Assembly (NCBI RefSeq): GCF_000262545.1
Contig: NZ_JH660660.1
Coordinates: forward strand, 954,975 to 1,018,974
Reading direction: 5' to 3'
Length of the DNA stretch: 64,000 bases
DNA from: Prevotella bivia DSM 20514
GTDB taxonomy: Bacteria; Bacteroidota; Bacteroidia; Bacteroidales; Bacteroidaceae
Position numbers and translations under genes: made by a program. Below are positions 48,386 through 56,780 of this stretch, in pieces; positions within the stretch are counted from its first letter, which is position 1, and each line of letters opens with the position of its first letter. The notes beneath the pieces were generated by a model that saw nothing but the letters and a program-made list of their open reading frames with translations, did not search any database and was not told the DNA's origin.

Positions 48386-48393
48386 CAAAGGTA
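48386..48393 (-). promoter_or_regulatory. -7 box of the IS66 transposition genes
   Basis: TACCTTTG on the minus strand inside the IS, between the right end and tnpB. Confidence 0.5.
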
Positions 48394-48456
48394 GTAAAGC
48401 AAGAATGCTACACAAAGGCGGCTAATATTGGATGCTTACTTTATATTCCGTTAAAA

Positions 48457-50754
48457 TTATAACGGATCTACATCATAATACACCACCAAAGCACCATAAC
48501 GCTTATCCTTACTCATAGCCGCTTGCACCTGACGAAGCACCTGTTTCGCTCTTGTCATATCTATACCGTTCTCAAGCTTGAGGACAATTTTTCTAATATT
48601 GAGCGTTTTTACGCGCGCAACGGCAGGCTTATCAGGACCTAGCACACGGTTTCCCAATACTTCACGAAGACGAGATCCCAATTCATATCCAGCCGATTCC
48701 ACCACGTTTTCCTCACGATGCTTCAGATAAACATAGATGAGGCGATAAAAAGGAGGATAGTGAAAATCCTTTCTTTCTTCCAAAACATTACGATAAAAGT
48801 TTTGATAATCATTATGTACCACTTGCTGAATAATGGGCAACTCCTGATTTTTTGTTTGTAAAATCACCAATCCTTGTTTGCCTTTTCTGCCTGCTCGTCC
48901 ACTCACTTGACACATCATCATAAACGCCTGCTCGTAGGCACGGAAGTCAGGATAGTTCAACATAGAATCGGCATCTAATATTCCCACTACCGAAACCTTG
49001 TCAAAGTCTAGTCCCTTTGTTATCATTTGTGTGCCGATGAGCAAGTTTGTCTTGCCCTCCGAAAACTCGTTGATGATACGATCGTAGGCATTATGGGTGC
49101 GTGTGGTGTCCAAGTCCATACGTGCTATCTTAGCCTCGGGTAGCAAACTACTAATCTCATCTTCTATTTTCTCCGTGCCATAACCTCGCCCACGAATATC
49201 TGTTCCTTCGCAGCAAGGACACGCTGTAGGCACTTTATAGGTGTATCCGCAGTAATGACAGCTAAGACTATTCATATTTTTATGCAATGTGAGCGACACA
49301 TCACAGTTTGGACACTTTGGCACCCATCCACATTGTTTACACTCCACCATAGGAGCAAAACCACGACGGTTTTGAAACAAGATGGCTTGTTGTCCGTGTT
49401 CTAACGCCTCTCTCACAGCAGAGAGCAAGCGAGGAGAGAAAGGTCCTTTCATCATCTTTCTTCGGCGCAAATCCTTTATATCCACAATCTCTACTTGAGG
49501 AAGCTGAATATCTTTGTATCTTCGTGAGAGTTCCACAAAGCCAAACTTACCATTCTTTGCGTTGAAGTAGGTTTCTATTGAAGGCGTAGCAGTACCTAAA
49601 AGAACCTTTGCTTTATACATATTTGCCAATATGATGGCTGCCGACCGTGCGTGATAGCGTGGGGCAGGATCTTGCTGCTTAAAGCTTTGTTCGTGTTCTT
49701 CATCTACTATTACCAAGCCTAATTGCTGAAAAGGCAAGAATACCGCACTTCTAGCCCCTAAGATAACATCATACGGGTGGTTGGACAATTGCTTTTTCCA
49801 TATCTCTACACGCTCTGCATCGCTGTATTTACTATGATAAATGCCCAATTTATCGCCAAAAACAGCCTGCAAACGGCTTGTCATTTGTACTGTTAAAGCT
49901 ATCTCTGGCACTAAATAAAGTACCTGTTTATGCTCCTCTATCGCTTTCTGAATAAGGTGGATATAGATTTCTGTTTTTCCCGAAGAGGTAACCCCATGTA
50001 AGAGCGTTACAGGGTGTTGCATCATTTGTAGAAGAAGATGGTTATAAGCATCGGTCTGTGCTTCGTTTAGCGGTTTTATCTTTTCATAGTGAGTAGCAAT
50101 ACCTATTTGCAATCGCCCCACCTCCTTTTCGTAAGTACGCAATACCTTTCGCTCTACTAAAGCATGAATAACCGATAGGCTACAATGCGCCTCATTGAGC
50201 AATTCTTCGCGTGTAACCTCTCTTAAAAGGCTATCGCTGTTGAGGCTATTTATAGTATCTACTCCTGCTAACTGCAAATAAGTCATCAACACTTCTTGTT
50301 GCTTCTTAGCTCTTCCAAAGGCGTTTAACAATAAGTTTAATGCTTCATTGTTCTTATAAATATCAGATAAAGTGATGTAGAGTTCTGTTCGTGGTTTGTA
50401 TTTATCTTCAGTCTTTAATCCTGAAGGGAATGCAGCCTTATATACATCGCCTATAGGCGTCATATAATAATTGCTCATCCATTGCCATAGTTTGAGCTGT
50501 TCTGGAACAAGGATAGGCGTTGGCTCAAAGATTGATAATATCTCTTTAAAAGTTATTTTTTTGCCCTTTTCATCGACACTGTTTGCAGGTTCGGGAGCAG
50601 GGTATAGGCTTACGATACCTACATAAGTCTTTGTTTTGCCAAAAGGCACTACCACACGCATCCCAACCTGCACCTTATCAGCAAGCGCATCGGGTACAAT
50701 ATATGAAAATTGTGCATCTAAAGGCACAGGAAGGACGATGTTAGCGTATGCCAT
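48457..50754 (-). CDS. priA: Primosomal protein N' (replication restart helicase PriA)
   Basis: A 765-residue helicase that reloads the replisome at stalled forks. It has Walker A GVTSSGKTE near 250, the DEEH box in VIVDEEHEQSFKQQDPAPRY near 351 and a zinc-binding module CKQCGWVPKCPNCDVSL...CHYCGY...CPCCEG near 465-520. Helicase motifs V-VI (TQMITKGLDFDKVSVVGILDAD, QVSGRAGR) follow. An IS66 element has inserted 10 bp past its stop codon, which probably separated it from its own terminator. Confidence 0.97.
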   Translation of the reverse strand: MAYANIVLPVPLDAQFSYIVPDALADKVQVGMRVVVPFGKTKTYVGIVSLYPAPEPANSVDEKGKKITFKEILSIFEPTPILVPEQLKLWQWMSNYYMTPIGDVYKAAFPSGLKTEDKYKPRTELYITLSDIYKNNEALNLLLNAFGRAKKQQEVLMTYLQLAGVDTINSLNSDSLLREVTREELLNEAHCSLSVIHALVERKVLRTYEKEVGRLQIGIATHYEKIKPLNEAQTDAYNHLLLQMMQHPVTLLHGVTSSGKTEIYIHLIQKAIEEHKQVLYLVPEIALTVQMTSRLQAVFGDKLGIYHSKYSDAERVEIWKKQLSNHPYDVILGARSAVFLPFQQLGLVIVDEEHEQSFKQQDPAPRYHARSAAIILANMYKAKVLLGTATPSIETYFNAKNGKFGFVELSRRYKDIQLPQVEIVDIKDLRRRKMMKGPFSPRLLSAVREALEHGQQAILFQNRRGFAPMVECKQCGWVPKCPNCDVSLTLHKNMNSLSCHYCGYTYKVPTACPCCEGTDIRGRGYGTEKIEDEISSLLPEAKIARMDLDTTRTHNAYDRIINEFSEGKTNLLIGTQMITKGLDFDKVSVVGILDADSMLNYPDFRAYEQAFMMMCQVSGRAGRKGKQGLVILQTKNQELPIIQQVVHNDYQNFYRNVLEERKDFHYPPFYRLIYVYLKHREENVVESAGYELGSRLREVLGNRVLGPDKPAVARVKTLNIRKIVLKLENGIDMTRAKQVLRQVQAAMSKDKRYGALVVYYDVDPL

Positions 50755-50808
50755 TTTCTGAGTTTCTTAGTAGAATAATACCCACTTATTCATTGAGGTA
50801 TTTGCCTT

Positions 50809-51417
50809 TTAGAAGAAGTAAGCCACACCAATTTGCCATGAATTATTATGGCTTTTGCTCTTTGTTATATTGTCAATAGCAGTGTCGAGGGTAATGTCAG
50901 CCGACTTTCCACATACTATATTGTAGTTAGCACTTACTTGAAGATGACTTAAAACGGTGGCACCGAGACCTACATTCACGCTGAAATCGCTCTTTTTTAA
51001 AGAGTAACTGCTACCGCTATTCCACTTAAAGTTTTTGTTTCCAACGTTAATTCCCCATTGTGGACCAGCAAAAAAGAAGATGTCTGCCACACTGCCCAGT
51101 CCTATACTATAGCGCAAGTTTACAGGGATAGTTATTTGCTGCAGCTTCACATTGAGCATATCGCCAGTGCCATCGTCCACTTTTGCTGATTGATAATCGT
51201 ATAGGGCTGAAGCATCAATACCAAGTCCGATGAGGGGAAAGCTAAGTTTAGCAGTGGGACCGAAAAAGAATCCAGCACGGTTCGACTTGTCAATTACCTT
51301 ACTGCTGAAGTGCATATCGGTAACGTTCAAACCACCTTTGATACCAAACTTAAAACTTTGAGCATTCGCAAAAGTTACCAACAATAGTGCTAGTGTGGCT
51401 AAAACGTATCTTTTCAT
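50809..51417 (-). CDS. Outer-membrane beta-barrel protein (PorT/OmpA-like fold)
   Basis: A 202-residue protein with a signal peptide (KRYVLATLALLLVTFANAQ) and then FKFGIKGGLNVTDMHF, a start typical of the outer-membrane beta-barrel family of Bacteroidota. It continues in alternating strands to a C-terminal aromatic end (NNSWQIGVAYFF). Eight to ten strands are likely. No specific role can be given. It is 54 bp from priA and separated from the DUF2795 gene by a terminator. Confidence 0.82.
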   Translation of the reverse strand: MKRYVLATLALLLVTFANAQSFKFGIKGGLNVTDMHFSSKVIDKSNRAGFFFGPTAKLSFPLIGLGIDASALYDYQSAKVDDGTGDMLNVKLQQITIPVNLRYSIGLGSVADIFFFAGPQWGINVGNKNFKWNSGSSYSLKKSDFSVNVGLGATVLSHLQVSANYNIVCGKSADITLDTAIDNITKSKSHNNSWQIGVAYFF

Positions 51418-51454
51418 ATTACTTTTTGTTATGTGTTATTGACAATATAAACGG

Positions 51455-51494
51455 AAAAAGGTTGTTCGCCATTTTTGTGCGAGCAACCCTTTTT
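51455..51494 (-). terminator. Terminator of the DUF2795 gene
   Basis: AAAAAGGTTGTTCGC pairs with GCGAGCAACCCTTTTT around a 9-base loop, with T runs on both ends. It lies 34 bp after the DUF2795 stop. Confidence 0.8.
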
Positions 51495-51527
51495 CTTTTA
51501 TCTAGTTATAAACTATTTCTTGCAGAA

Positions 51528-51749
51528 TTAATATTCATCCTCATTCCACAAGAAATCATCCTTAGATGGGTAGTCAGGCCAAATGTCTTCTATGCTGTCA
51601 TAGACATCGCCTTCATCCTCTATCTCTTGTAAATTCTCTAGTACCTCTAATGGGGCTCCTGAACGCATCGCATAGTCTATCAACTCATCTTTGGTAGCAG
51701 GCCATGGCGCATCTTCTAGTTTAGAGGCTAATTCTAATGTCCAATACAT
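51528..51749 (-). CDS. DUF2795 domain protein
   Basis: A 73-residue acidic protein (YWTLELASKLEDAPWPATKDELIDYAMRSGAPLEVLENL) with the DUF2795 pattern of a short helical domain. It ends in acidic residues and aromatics. Conserved in many Bacteroidota but of unknown function. It has its own promoter (-7 box at 51786) and terminator. Confidence 0.85.
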   Translation of the reverse strand: MYWTLELASKLEDAPWPATKDELIDYAMRSGAPLEVLENLQEIEDEGDVYDSIEDIWPDYPSKDDFLWNEDEY

Positions 51750-51785
51750 AATATTTTTTGTTAAAAATTAATTCTTATACGGCTG

Positions 51786-51793
51786 CAAAAGTA
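51786..51793 (-). promoter_or_regulatory. -7 box of the DUF2795 gene
   Basis: TACTTTTG on the minus strand, 37 bp upstream of the ATG. Confidence 0.55.
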
Positions 51794-51806
51794 ATATTCT
51801 TTATTC

Positions 51807-52352
51807 TTATTTGCAAGATATTTCCCACTTTTTTTCGTCCACGTTATCACGATAGTTTATGTAGCGTGCTAGCGTAAAGAAATAGTCGGATAACCGATTG
51901 AGGTAAGGCAGGGTATTCATACCTGCATTCATCGTTCTCGACATCGTTACAACACGGCGCTCAGCACGGCGGCATACGGTGCGACAGATGTGGCTTTCGC
52001 TCGAAGCTAAATTACCTCCGGGATAAACAAATGAGAACTTCTTGGGGAGCATCGCTGTGAGACGGTCGATCTCTTCCTCTACTTTTTCTATCTCGGTAGC
52101 ATCTATTTCGTATTTTTCATTATATTTTTCTGATGCCATTAACGAACTGAGCAAGAAGAGATTTCCCTGCACGTGGTGTAAGAAATCGCCGATTTCATCG
52201 GTAATACCTGCGGTAGAAATGAGTAGCCCTATATGAGAATTTAGCTCGTCTATATTGCCGTATGCCTCTACTCGAGTATCGTCTTTATCCACCTTGGTAT
52301 TGCCTATCAATGAGGTTTTACCAGCATCACCCGTTTTCGTGTAAATTTTCAT
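51807..52352 (-). CDS. PduO-type ATP:cob(I)alamin adenosyltransferase
   Basis: A 181-residue enzyme that makes adenosylcobalamin. It has the family start YTKTGDAGKTSLIGN, the VEAYGNIDELNSHIGLL block and the ATP-binding C-terminal SHICRTVCRRAERRVV followed by LNRLSDYFFTLARYIN, the usual PduO signature. It is 7 bp after the methyltransferase-like gene and on the same strand. No cobalamin riboswitch is visible upstream. Confidence 0.94.
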   Translation of the reverse strand: MKIYTKTGDAGKTSLIGNTKVDKDDTRVEAYGNIDELNSHIGLLISTAGITDEIGDFLHHVQGNLFLLSSLMASEKYNEKYEIDATEIEKVEEEIDRLTAMLPKKFSFVYPGGNLASSESHICRTVCRRAERRVVTMSRTMNAGMNTLPYLNRLSDYFFTLARYINYRDNVDEKKWEISCK

Positions 52353-52359
52353 AGGACAC

Positions 52360-52971
52360 TTAAAAATTGATGATGTAGTTTTGCTTGTACATTTTAGTGT
52401 TCAAGAAGAGCACTCCGCAGTAATAAAGATCAAATGATACACCCACCCTGCTGTCAGCTACAAGCTGTTTCCAGTATTGTGTGGTATGTTTGTCTTTATG
52501 AATATGCTCAATGATAACAACGGAGGTAGCAGATAAATTGTCAAGCACATCGTTTACAAATTCATCGTAGCCTCCTTCTAGCGTAACACGAACCAAAACG
52601 GTTTTTTCGGTTATCTCTTTAAGCCATGCTAGCATTGCCTCTCTATCAATGTGGTTGCTTACTAGGCGATAGGTATTTTTATTACAACCAGCCAAGAAGT
52701 AAGCCTTGTAAGCTGTTCCCTCTGGATGAAAGTCAATGACATAATTAGGATTTACAAACTTTGCCATTCTGTAGTATAGACGACATAGTTTGCGTTTACG
52801 TTTGTCTAAGCCAAAGACATGATGCTTTAGCGTATTGTAAATCTCATAGCGAGTATGATTGTTTACCACCTCGCGTACAAACTTGTAAGCCCAAGGCGAT
52901 TGCACTCCAAAGCCCTTTGAATAGCGCATACGGCGCACCCAGACACAGGAACGTTTTAGGGTATAAAACAT
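52360..52971 (-). CDS. Methyltransferase-like protein, probably degenerate
   Basis: A 203-residue protein that starts in the way of a Bacteroidota class I methyltransferase family (RYSKGFGVQSPWAYKFVREVVNN). The SAM-binding glycine motif expected around residue 77-90 is replaced by VIDFHPEGTAYKAYFLAG and no GxGxG is seen. The second half keeps an alternating strand-helix pattern. It may have lost catalysis and kept a binding role, or belong to a different fold. It is the first of two genes, with a -7 box at 52995. Confidence 0.6.
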   Translation of the reverse strand: MFYTLKRSCVWVRRMRYSKGFGVQSPWAYKFVREVVNNHTRYEIYNTLKHHVFGLDKRKRKLCRLYYRMAKFVNPNYVIDFHPEGTAYKAYFLAGCNKNTYRLVSNHIDREAMLAWLKEITEKTVLVRVTLEGGYDEFVNDVLDNLSATSVVIIEHIHKDKHTTQYWKQLVADSRVGVSFDLYYCGVLFLNTKMYKQNYIINF

Positions 52972-52994
52972 AATGTATGTAGATTGTTAGTTTG

Positions 52995-53002
52995 CAAATA
53001 TA
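52995..53002 (-). promoter_or_regulatory. -7 box of the methyltransferase-like/adenosyltransferase unit
   Basis: TATATTTG on the minus strand, 24 bp upstream of the ATG. Confidence 0.5.
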
Positions 53003-53087
53003 CAGTTTTTTAATAGTATATAAGCAAATTATTCTTATATTTTTGAATATCCTTAAAAAATAATGTGTGAACGTTTGAAAACGTAAT

Positions 53088-53277
53088 AGGTAAGCTTTCT
53101 TCTGCGAATAGCTTACCTTTTGTGTGGTAAAAGGTAAACTTTTGGGGTGAAAAATAATTTATTTTTGATTTGCTTTTAATTTATTTTTGTATGAAAAATA
53201 AATTATTTTTGCGAGTAAAACATTACCTTTTGTGAGATGAAACGTAACTGTTTGCTAAAAAGAAAGTTATGTTTTAC
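53088..53277 (+). repeat. 22-bp periodic composite repeat, copy D
   Basis: This copy fills much of the 439-bp space between the methyltransferase-like and glutathione peroxidase genes. Reference C at 53095, 53117 and 53139; AT-rich units with reference T at 53155, 53177 and 53199; a CCTTTT unit at 53227. Steps are 22 bp, and 53139 to 53227 is exactly four units. The ends pair: GTAAAACAT (53215) with ATGTTTTAC (53269-53277), and AGGTAAGC (53088) with GCTTACCT (53111). Confidence 0.85.
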
Positions 53278-53325
53278 TAATAGGGAGATATGTTTTTAAT
53301 ATAGATGAGAAAAAGTTTCTACCTT

Positions 53326-53364
53326 TAAAAAGATCAACTATTCTGCATTGAGCGATAGTTGATC
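53326..53364 (-). terminator. Terminator of the glutathione peroxidase gene
   Basis: GATCAACTAT pairs with ATAGTTGATC around a 13-base loop; the minus strand then runs into TTTTTA. It lies 47 bp after the stop codon. Confidence 0.85.
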
Positions 53365-53410
53365 CTTCTGTTGTCTTATTTTGTTTTATGGTAAAAAGTG
53401 TTTTGTCTTG

Positions 53411-54031
53411 CTATTTCATTAGTAAAGCTGCTTTAATGCCCGTTTCCACTTTCTGCATGTCATCAGACGGTTCGAAGCGGTCGATGACATGCCCTTCTCG
53501 ATCAATCAAAAACTTTGTAAAGTTCCATTTTATACTTGGATCCTTAGCATAGTTAGGATTATCCTTACGAAACTTTTCATCTAGGAGTTTACCTATGTCA
53601 GTAGTTGTGTCGAAACCTTTAAAGGGTGCTTGCTTCTTGAGATAGGTATAAAGTGGTGCTTCGCCCATACCATTTACAGTAATCTTGCTAAATTGTGGGA
53701 ACGTAATGCCAAAACGATCGGAGCAAAAACTATGTATTTCGTTGTAAGCACCTGGAGCCTGACCGCCAAACTGATTGCAAGGGAAATCTAGCACAATAAA
53801 TCCCTGTGCCTGATAGGTGGCATATAGGCGTTCCAAATCTTCATATTGAGGGGTGAAACCACATTTTGTGGCAGTGTTTACAATGAGGAGTACCTTACCT
53901 TTATATTCTTTTAGCTTCACAGGGTTGCCAGCACCATCTTTTACTTCAAACTTATATACATTCTTCTGCGCCATGCTTACTATAGCAAAAAACAAAGCTA
54001 TAAAAAGCAATACAATCTTTTTCTTTTTCAT
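53411..54031 (-). CDS. Periplasmic glutathione-peroxidase-family thiol peroxidase
   Basis: A 206-residue enzyme with a signal peptide (VLLFIALFFAIVSMAQK), so exported. It keeps the peroxidase tetrad: peroxidatic Cys in NTATKCGFTPQY (C57, not selenocysteine), Gln in FPCNQFGGQ (Q91 or Q87) and Trp-Asn in IKWNFTKF (W169, N170). A second Cys (C85) in FPCNQ could act as resolving Cys, as in thioredoxin-dependent members. It detoxifies peroxides using a thiol donor in the periplasm. Confidence 0.92.
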   Translation of the reverse strand: MKKKKIVLLFIALFFAIVSMAQKNVYKFEVKDGAGNPVKLKEYKGKVLLIVNTATKCGFTPQYEDLERLYATYQAQGFIVLDFPCNQFGGQAPGAYNEIHSFCSDRFGITFPQFSKITVNGMGEAPLYTYLKKQAPFKGFDTTTDIGKLLDEKFRKDNPNYAKDPSIKWNFTKFLIDREGHVIDRFEPSDDMQKVETGIKAALLMK

Positions 54032-54082
54032 TTTATATCAATATTTATTTATTTTATAACTACTCATAACTAGTTAATGTTC

Positions 54083-54090
54083 GCAAATTT
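54083..54090 (-). promoter_or_regulatory. -7 box of the glutathione peroxidase gene
   Basis: TAAATTTG on the minus strand, 52 bp upstream of the ATG and divergent from the FKBP promoter. Confidence 0.5.
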
Positions 54091-54135
54091 AATTATTTTA
54101 ATTAGATAATATGCAATTCCTTGTATCAAAAATCG

Positions 54136-54143
54136 TAACTTTG
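54136..54143 (+). promoter_or_regulatory. -7 box of the FKBP genes
   Basis: TAACTTTG on the plus strand, 34 bp upstream of the ATG at 54178. Confidence 0.6.
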
Positions 54144-54177
54144 CACATAATAATAATTAAAAAACAAAACTATTTAA

Positions 54178-54783
54178 ATGGATAAATTAAGCTATGCTTT
54201 GGGCATCGGTATCGGTTCCCAGCTATCAGGAATGGGTGCGCAGGAACTTAATATTGATGACTTCGCACAAGCCATCAAAGATGTTATCTCTGGCACATCA
54301 TTAAAGGTGGATCAGAACGAAGCTCAACAACTAGTGCAAAATTTCTTCCAAGCTCAAGAGGCTAAGCAGGCTGCTGCAATGGCTGAAGCTGGTAAGGTTT
54401 TCAAAGAAGAGGGCGAGAAGTTCTTGGCAGAGAATGGTAAGAAGGAGGGTATCACAGTGTTAGCTTCAGGGCTTCAGTACGAAGTTTTGCGCGAAGGAAC
54501 TGGTAAGCAGCCTTCTGCTACATCTACTGTAGAGTGTCATTACGAAGGTACTTTGATTGATGGAACTAAGTTTGATAGTTCTTACGATCGTGGTCAGACT
54601 GCTACTTTTGGTTTAAACCAAGTTATTCCAGGTTGGACAGAGGGTGTACAGCTTATGAAGGAAGGTGCTAAGTATCGCTTCTTTATTCCTTATACATTAG
54701 CTTACGGTGAGAAAGGGGCTGGTGGTTCTATTCCTCCATGTGCAGCTTTGGTATTCGTAGTAGAGCTAGTTGCAGTAAAGTAA
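54178..54783 (+). CDS. FKBP-type peptidyl-prolyl isomerase, cytoplasmic form
   Basis: A 201-residue protein with an FKBP N-terminal dimerisation domain (DKLSYALGIGIGSQLSGMG, residues 1-100). The FKBP domain shows GLQYEVLREGTG, VECHYEGTLIDGTKFDSSYDRGQ and VIPGWTEGVQLMKEGAKYRFFIPYTLAYGEKG. It has no signal peptide, unlike its two downstream neighbours, so it probably acts in the cytoplasm. Isomerises prolyl bonds and may act as a chaperone. Confidence 0.93.
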   Translation: MDKLSYALGIGIGSQLSGMGAQELNIDDFAQAIKDVISGTSLKVDQNEAQQLVQNFFQAQEAKQAAAMAEAGKVFKEEGEKFLAENGKKEGITVLASGLQYEVLREGTGKQPSATSTVECHYEGTLIDGTKFDSSYDRGQTATFGLNQVIPGWTEGVQLMKEGAKYRFFIPYTLAYGEKGAGGSIPPCAALVFVVELVAVK

Positions 54784-54817
54784 AATCATTAGGAAATATA
54801 AAAAAACTTATAAAGAT

Positions 54818-55729
54818 ATGAAGAAAATTACATTGGTAGCTGTTGCTATCGTTGCAGTTACAGCTTTTACAGCATGTGGAAACTCAAGCCCTAAGGCAGA
54901 GTTAAAGTCGGATATTGACTCATTGAGCTATGCTATCGGCGTTGATCAAGGTCAAGGTGTTAAACAGTATTTAACTCAAATGCAGATTGATACAGCTTAC
55001 ATTGACGAATTTATTAGAGGTTTGAACGATGCTGCTAAGGGTGCAGACGATAAGAAGAAAGCTGCTTACAATGCTGGTGTTGGTGCTGGTCAGCAGGTTA
55101 GTATGATGATTAAGCAGCAAATTAACAAGCAAATCTTTGGTGAAGACTCTACACAGAGCATCTCTATTAATAACTTTGTAGCAGGTTTTGCCGCTTCAGC
55201 AAAGGGTAAGGGACAGAAGATTACTGTAGAGGAAGCTCGTAAGATAGAGCAGACTGTTGGTGAAGCTATTAAGGCTAAAGCTGCAGAAAAAACATACGGT
55301 GCTTACAAGAAACAGAACGAAGCTTATCTTGTAAAGAATGCTAAGAAGGCTGGTGTTAAAACTTTAGGAAAGGGTGTTCAGGTACTTGAGATTAAGAAGG
55401 GTACTGGTGCAAAGCCTAAGGCTACCGATATGGTAAAGATCAACTATGTTGGTAAGACCATTGATGGTAAGACTTTCGATCAGCGCGATGGTGCTACAAT
55501 GCCTGTAGGTGGTGTGATTCCAGGCTTTACCGAGGCTTTGACAAATATGCCTGTAGGTGCTAAGTGGGAAGTAACTATCCCTGCAGCAGCTGGTTATGGT
55601 GCTAATCAAGCTGGTCCTCAGATAAAGCCATTCTCAACATTAATTTTCACTATTGAGTTGGTGGCTATCGAAAAGGCTCCTCAAGCACCTCAAGGTGCAG
55701 CTATGCCAGGTGCTTCAGCTAAGAAGTAA
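54818..55729 (+). CDS. FKBP-type peptidyl-prolyl isomerase, lipoprotein form
   Basis: A 303-residue protein with a lipoprotein signal (TLVAVAIVAVTAFTAC, lipid Cys near 20), so membrane-anchored. A long N-terminal helical part (DSLSYAIGVDQGQGVKQYL) is followed by the FKBP domain GVQVLEIKKGTGAKPKATDMVKINYVGKTIDGKTFDQRDG and VIPGFTEALTNMPVGAKWEVTIPAAAGYG. The C-terminal tail is Pro/Ala-rich. It lies 34 bp after the first FKBP gene and before a terminator. Confidence 0.93.
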   Translation: MKKITLVAVAIVAVTAFTACGNSSPKAELKSDIDSLSYAIGVDQGQGVKQYLTQMQIDTAYIDEFIRGLNDAAKGADDKKKAAYNAGVGAGQQVSMMIKQQINKQIFGEDSTQSISINNFVAGFAASAKGKGQKITVEEARKIEQTVGEAIKAKAAEKTYGAYKKQNEAYLVKNAKKAGVKTLGKGVQVLEIKKGTGAKPKATDMVKINYVGKTIDGKTFDQRDGATMPVGGVIPGFTEALTNMPVGAKWEVTIPAAAGYGANQAGPQIKPFSTLIFTIELVAIEKAPQAPQGAAMPGASAKK

Positions 55730-55750
55730 GCTAGGATATATATAATAAGG

Positions 55751-55779
55751 TAAGGTCGGGTTTTAGGATCCGACCTTAT
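55751..55779 (+). terminator. Terminator after the second FKBP gene
   Basis: TAAGGTCGG pairs with CCGACCTTA, followed by TTGTT. It separates the first two FKBP genes from the third. Confidence 0.75.
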
Positions 55780-55814
55780 TGTTATCAACAAGTATTATCA
55801 GTAAAACATAGAAG

Positions 55815-56780
55815 ATGAAGAAGATTTTAATCTTAGCGATCATCGTTATTGCAAACGCATCATTCACTACCGTGAGTGCGCAAAGTAAGAAAAATAAGAA
55901 GAATAAGACTGTTATGGTGGAGCAGAAAGCAGCCGATAAAGTGGTGCTTTCTACTCCTTCTGACACATTAAGCTATGCTACAGGTGCTGCTTTTACGGGT
56001 GGATTAGAGCAATACTTGGTTCAGAAGTATGGCATTGAAGAAGCTAATAAGGCTGACTTTATTCGAGGTGTAAGAGAAGCCTTTGCTCGTCGTGATGATA
56101 AAGCCTTTGTGGCTTATAGGGCAGGCTTTGCCATTGCAGAACAAGTGCAGAAGCAAATGTTACCCAATGTAAAGTCGCAGTTTCAGGGAACAGATGTTCA
56201 GCTAGACGAGCATAAACTCTTTGCGGGATTTATTGCAGCATTAGAGAAAGATAGTACTGTGTTTACACAAGCTAAAGCACAGGCATATTTTGAAGCTAAG
56301 CGTATGGCTTTAAAGGAAGCAAAGAATAAGGCTAACAAGGAGGCTGGTGAAAAGTTTCTTGCTGAGAATGCAAAGAAAGAGGGTGTAATCACTACTCCTA
56401 GCGGTTTGCAGTATTTGGTTATGACAAAAGGAACAGGTGCTATTCCTACTAAGGACGACCAAGTAAATGTAGAATATGAAGGACGTACTATCGACGGAAA
56501 GATTTTTGACGCCACTGCTCGTCATGGTAAAGCGTATGATACTTTCGGCGTATCTAACCTTATAAAAGGTTGGACTGAAGCGTTAAGCATAATGCCTGTA
56601 GGTTCTAAATGGATACTCTACATTCCTCAAGAGCTTGCCTATGGTGCTCGTGGAGCTGGCGAAGATATAGCTCCTTACTCAGCCCTTGTATTCACAATGG
56701 AATTAAAAGGTATTGAGAAGAAAGAAGAACAAAAGGTAGAACCAGTAAAGTCTGCCGTTAAGAAAGCTGTTAAGAAGTAA
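55815..56780 (+). CDS. FKBP-type peptidyl-prolyl isomerase, secreted form
   Basis: A 321-residue protein with a cleavable signal peptide (ILILAIIVIANASFTTVSAQ) and a lysine-rich stretch after it, so periplasmic. It has an N-terminal helical domain (SDTLSYATGAAFTGGLEQYL) and the FKBP domain from GLQYLVMTKGTGAIPTKDDQVNVEYEGRTIDGKIFDATARHGKAYD to the ELAYGARGAGEDIAPYSALVFTMEL end. A lysine-rich C-terminal tail follows. It is the third member of a tandem set with different cell locations. Confidence 0.93.
   Translation: MKKILILAIIVIANASFTTVSAQSKKNKKNKTVMVEQKAADKVVLSTPSDTLSYATGAAFTGGLEQYLVQKYGIEEANKADFIRGVREAFARRDDKAFVAYRAGFAIAEQVQKQMLPNVKSQFQGTDVQLDEHKLFAGFIAALEKDSTVFTQAKAQAYFEAKRMALKEAKNKANKEAGEKFLAENAKKEGVITTPSGLQYLVMTKGTGAIPTKDDQVNVEYEGRTIDGKIFDATARHGKAYDTFGVSNLIKGWTEALSIMPVGSKWILYIPQELAYGARGAGEDIAPYSALVFTMELKGIEKKEEQKVEPVKSAVKKAVKK

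Larger units (their letters stand above)
46315..48439 (-). mobile_element. Complete IS66-family insertion sequence
   Basis: A 2125-bp element with perfect 21-bp terminal inverted repeats (46315-46335, starting GTAAGCATCC, against 48419-48439). It is flanked by the 8-bp direct duplication TTTATATT at 46307-46314 and 48440-48447. An 8-bp duplication is the hallmark of IS66. It carries tnpB and tnpC on the minus strand and no tnpA. Its base composition is richer in G and C than the neighbours. The right end is 10 bp from the priA stop codon, so it is an intergenic insertion that breaks no gene. Confidence 0.95.

Noticed and set aside
47663..48394. Long plus-strand reading frame of 243 codons across the IS66 region
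   Set aside because: It is antisense to tnpC and tnpB, which match IS66 proteins over their full length; it crosses the gap between them and resembles no protein.
51780..52352. Cobalamin riboswitch for the adenosyltransferase
   Set aside because: The gene is 7 bp after its upstream neighbour and no B12-box sequence is visible upstream of the pair.
53411..54031. Selenocysteine-containing glutathione peroxidase
   Set aside because: The active-site codon is a normal Cys codon, not TGA.
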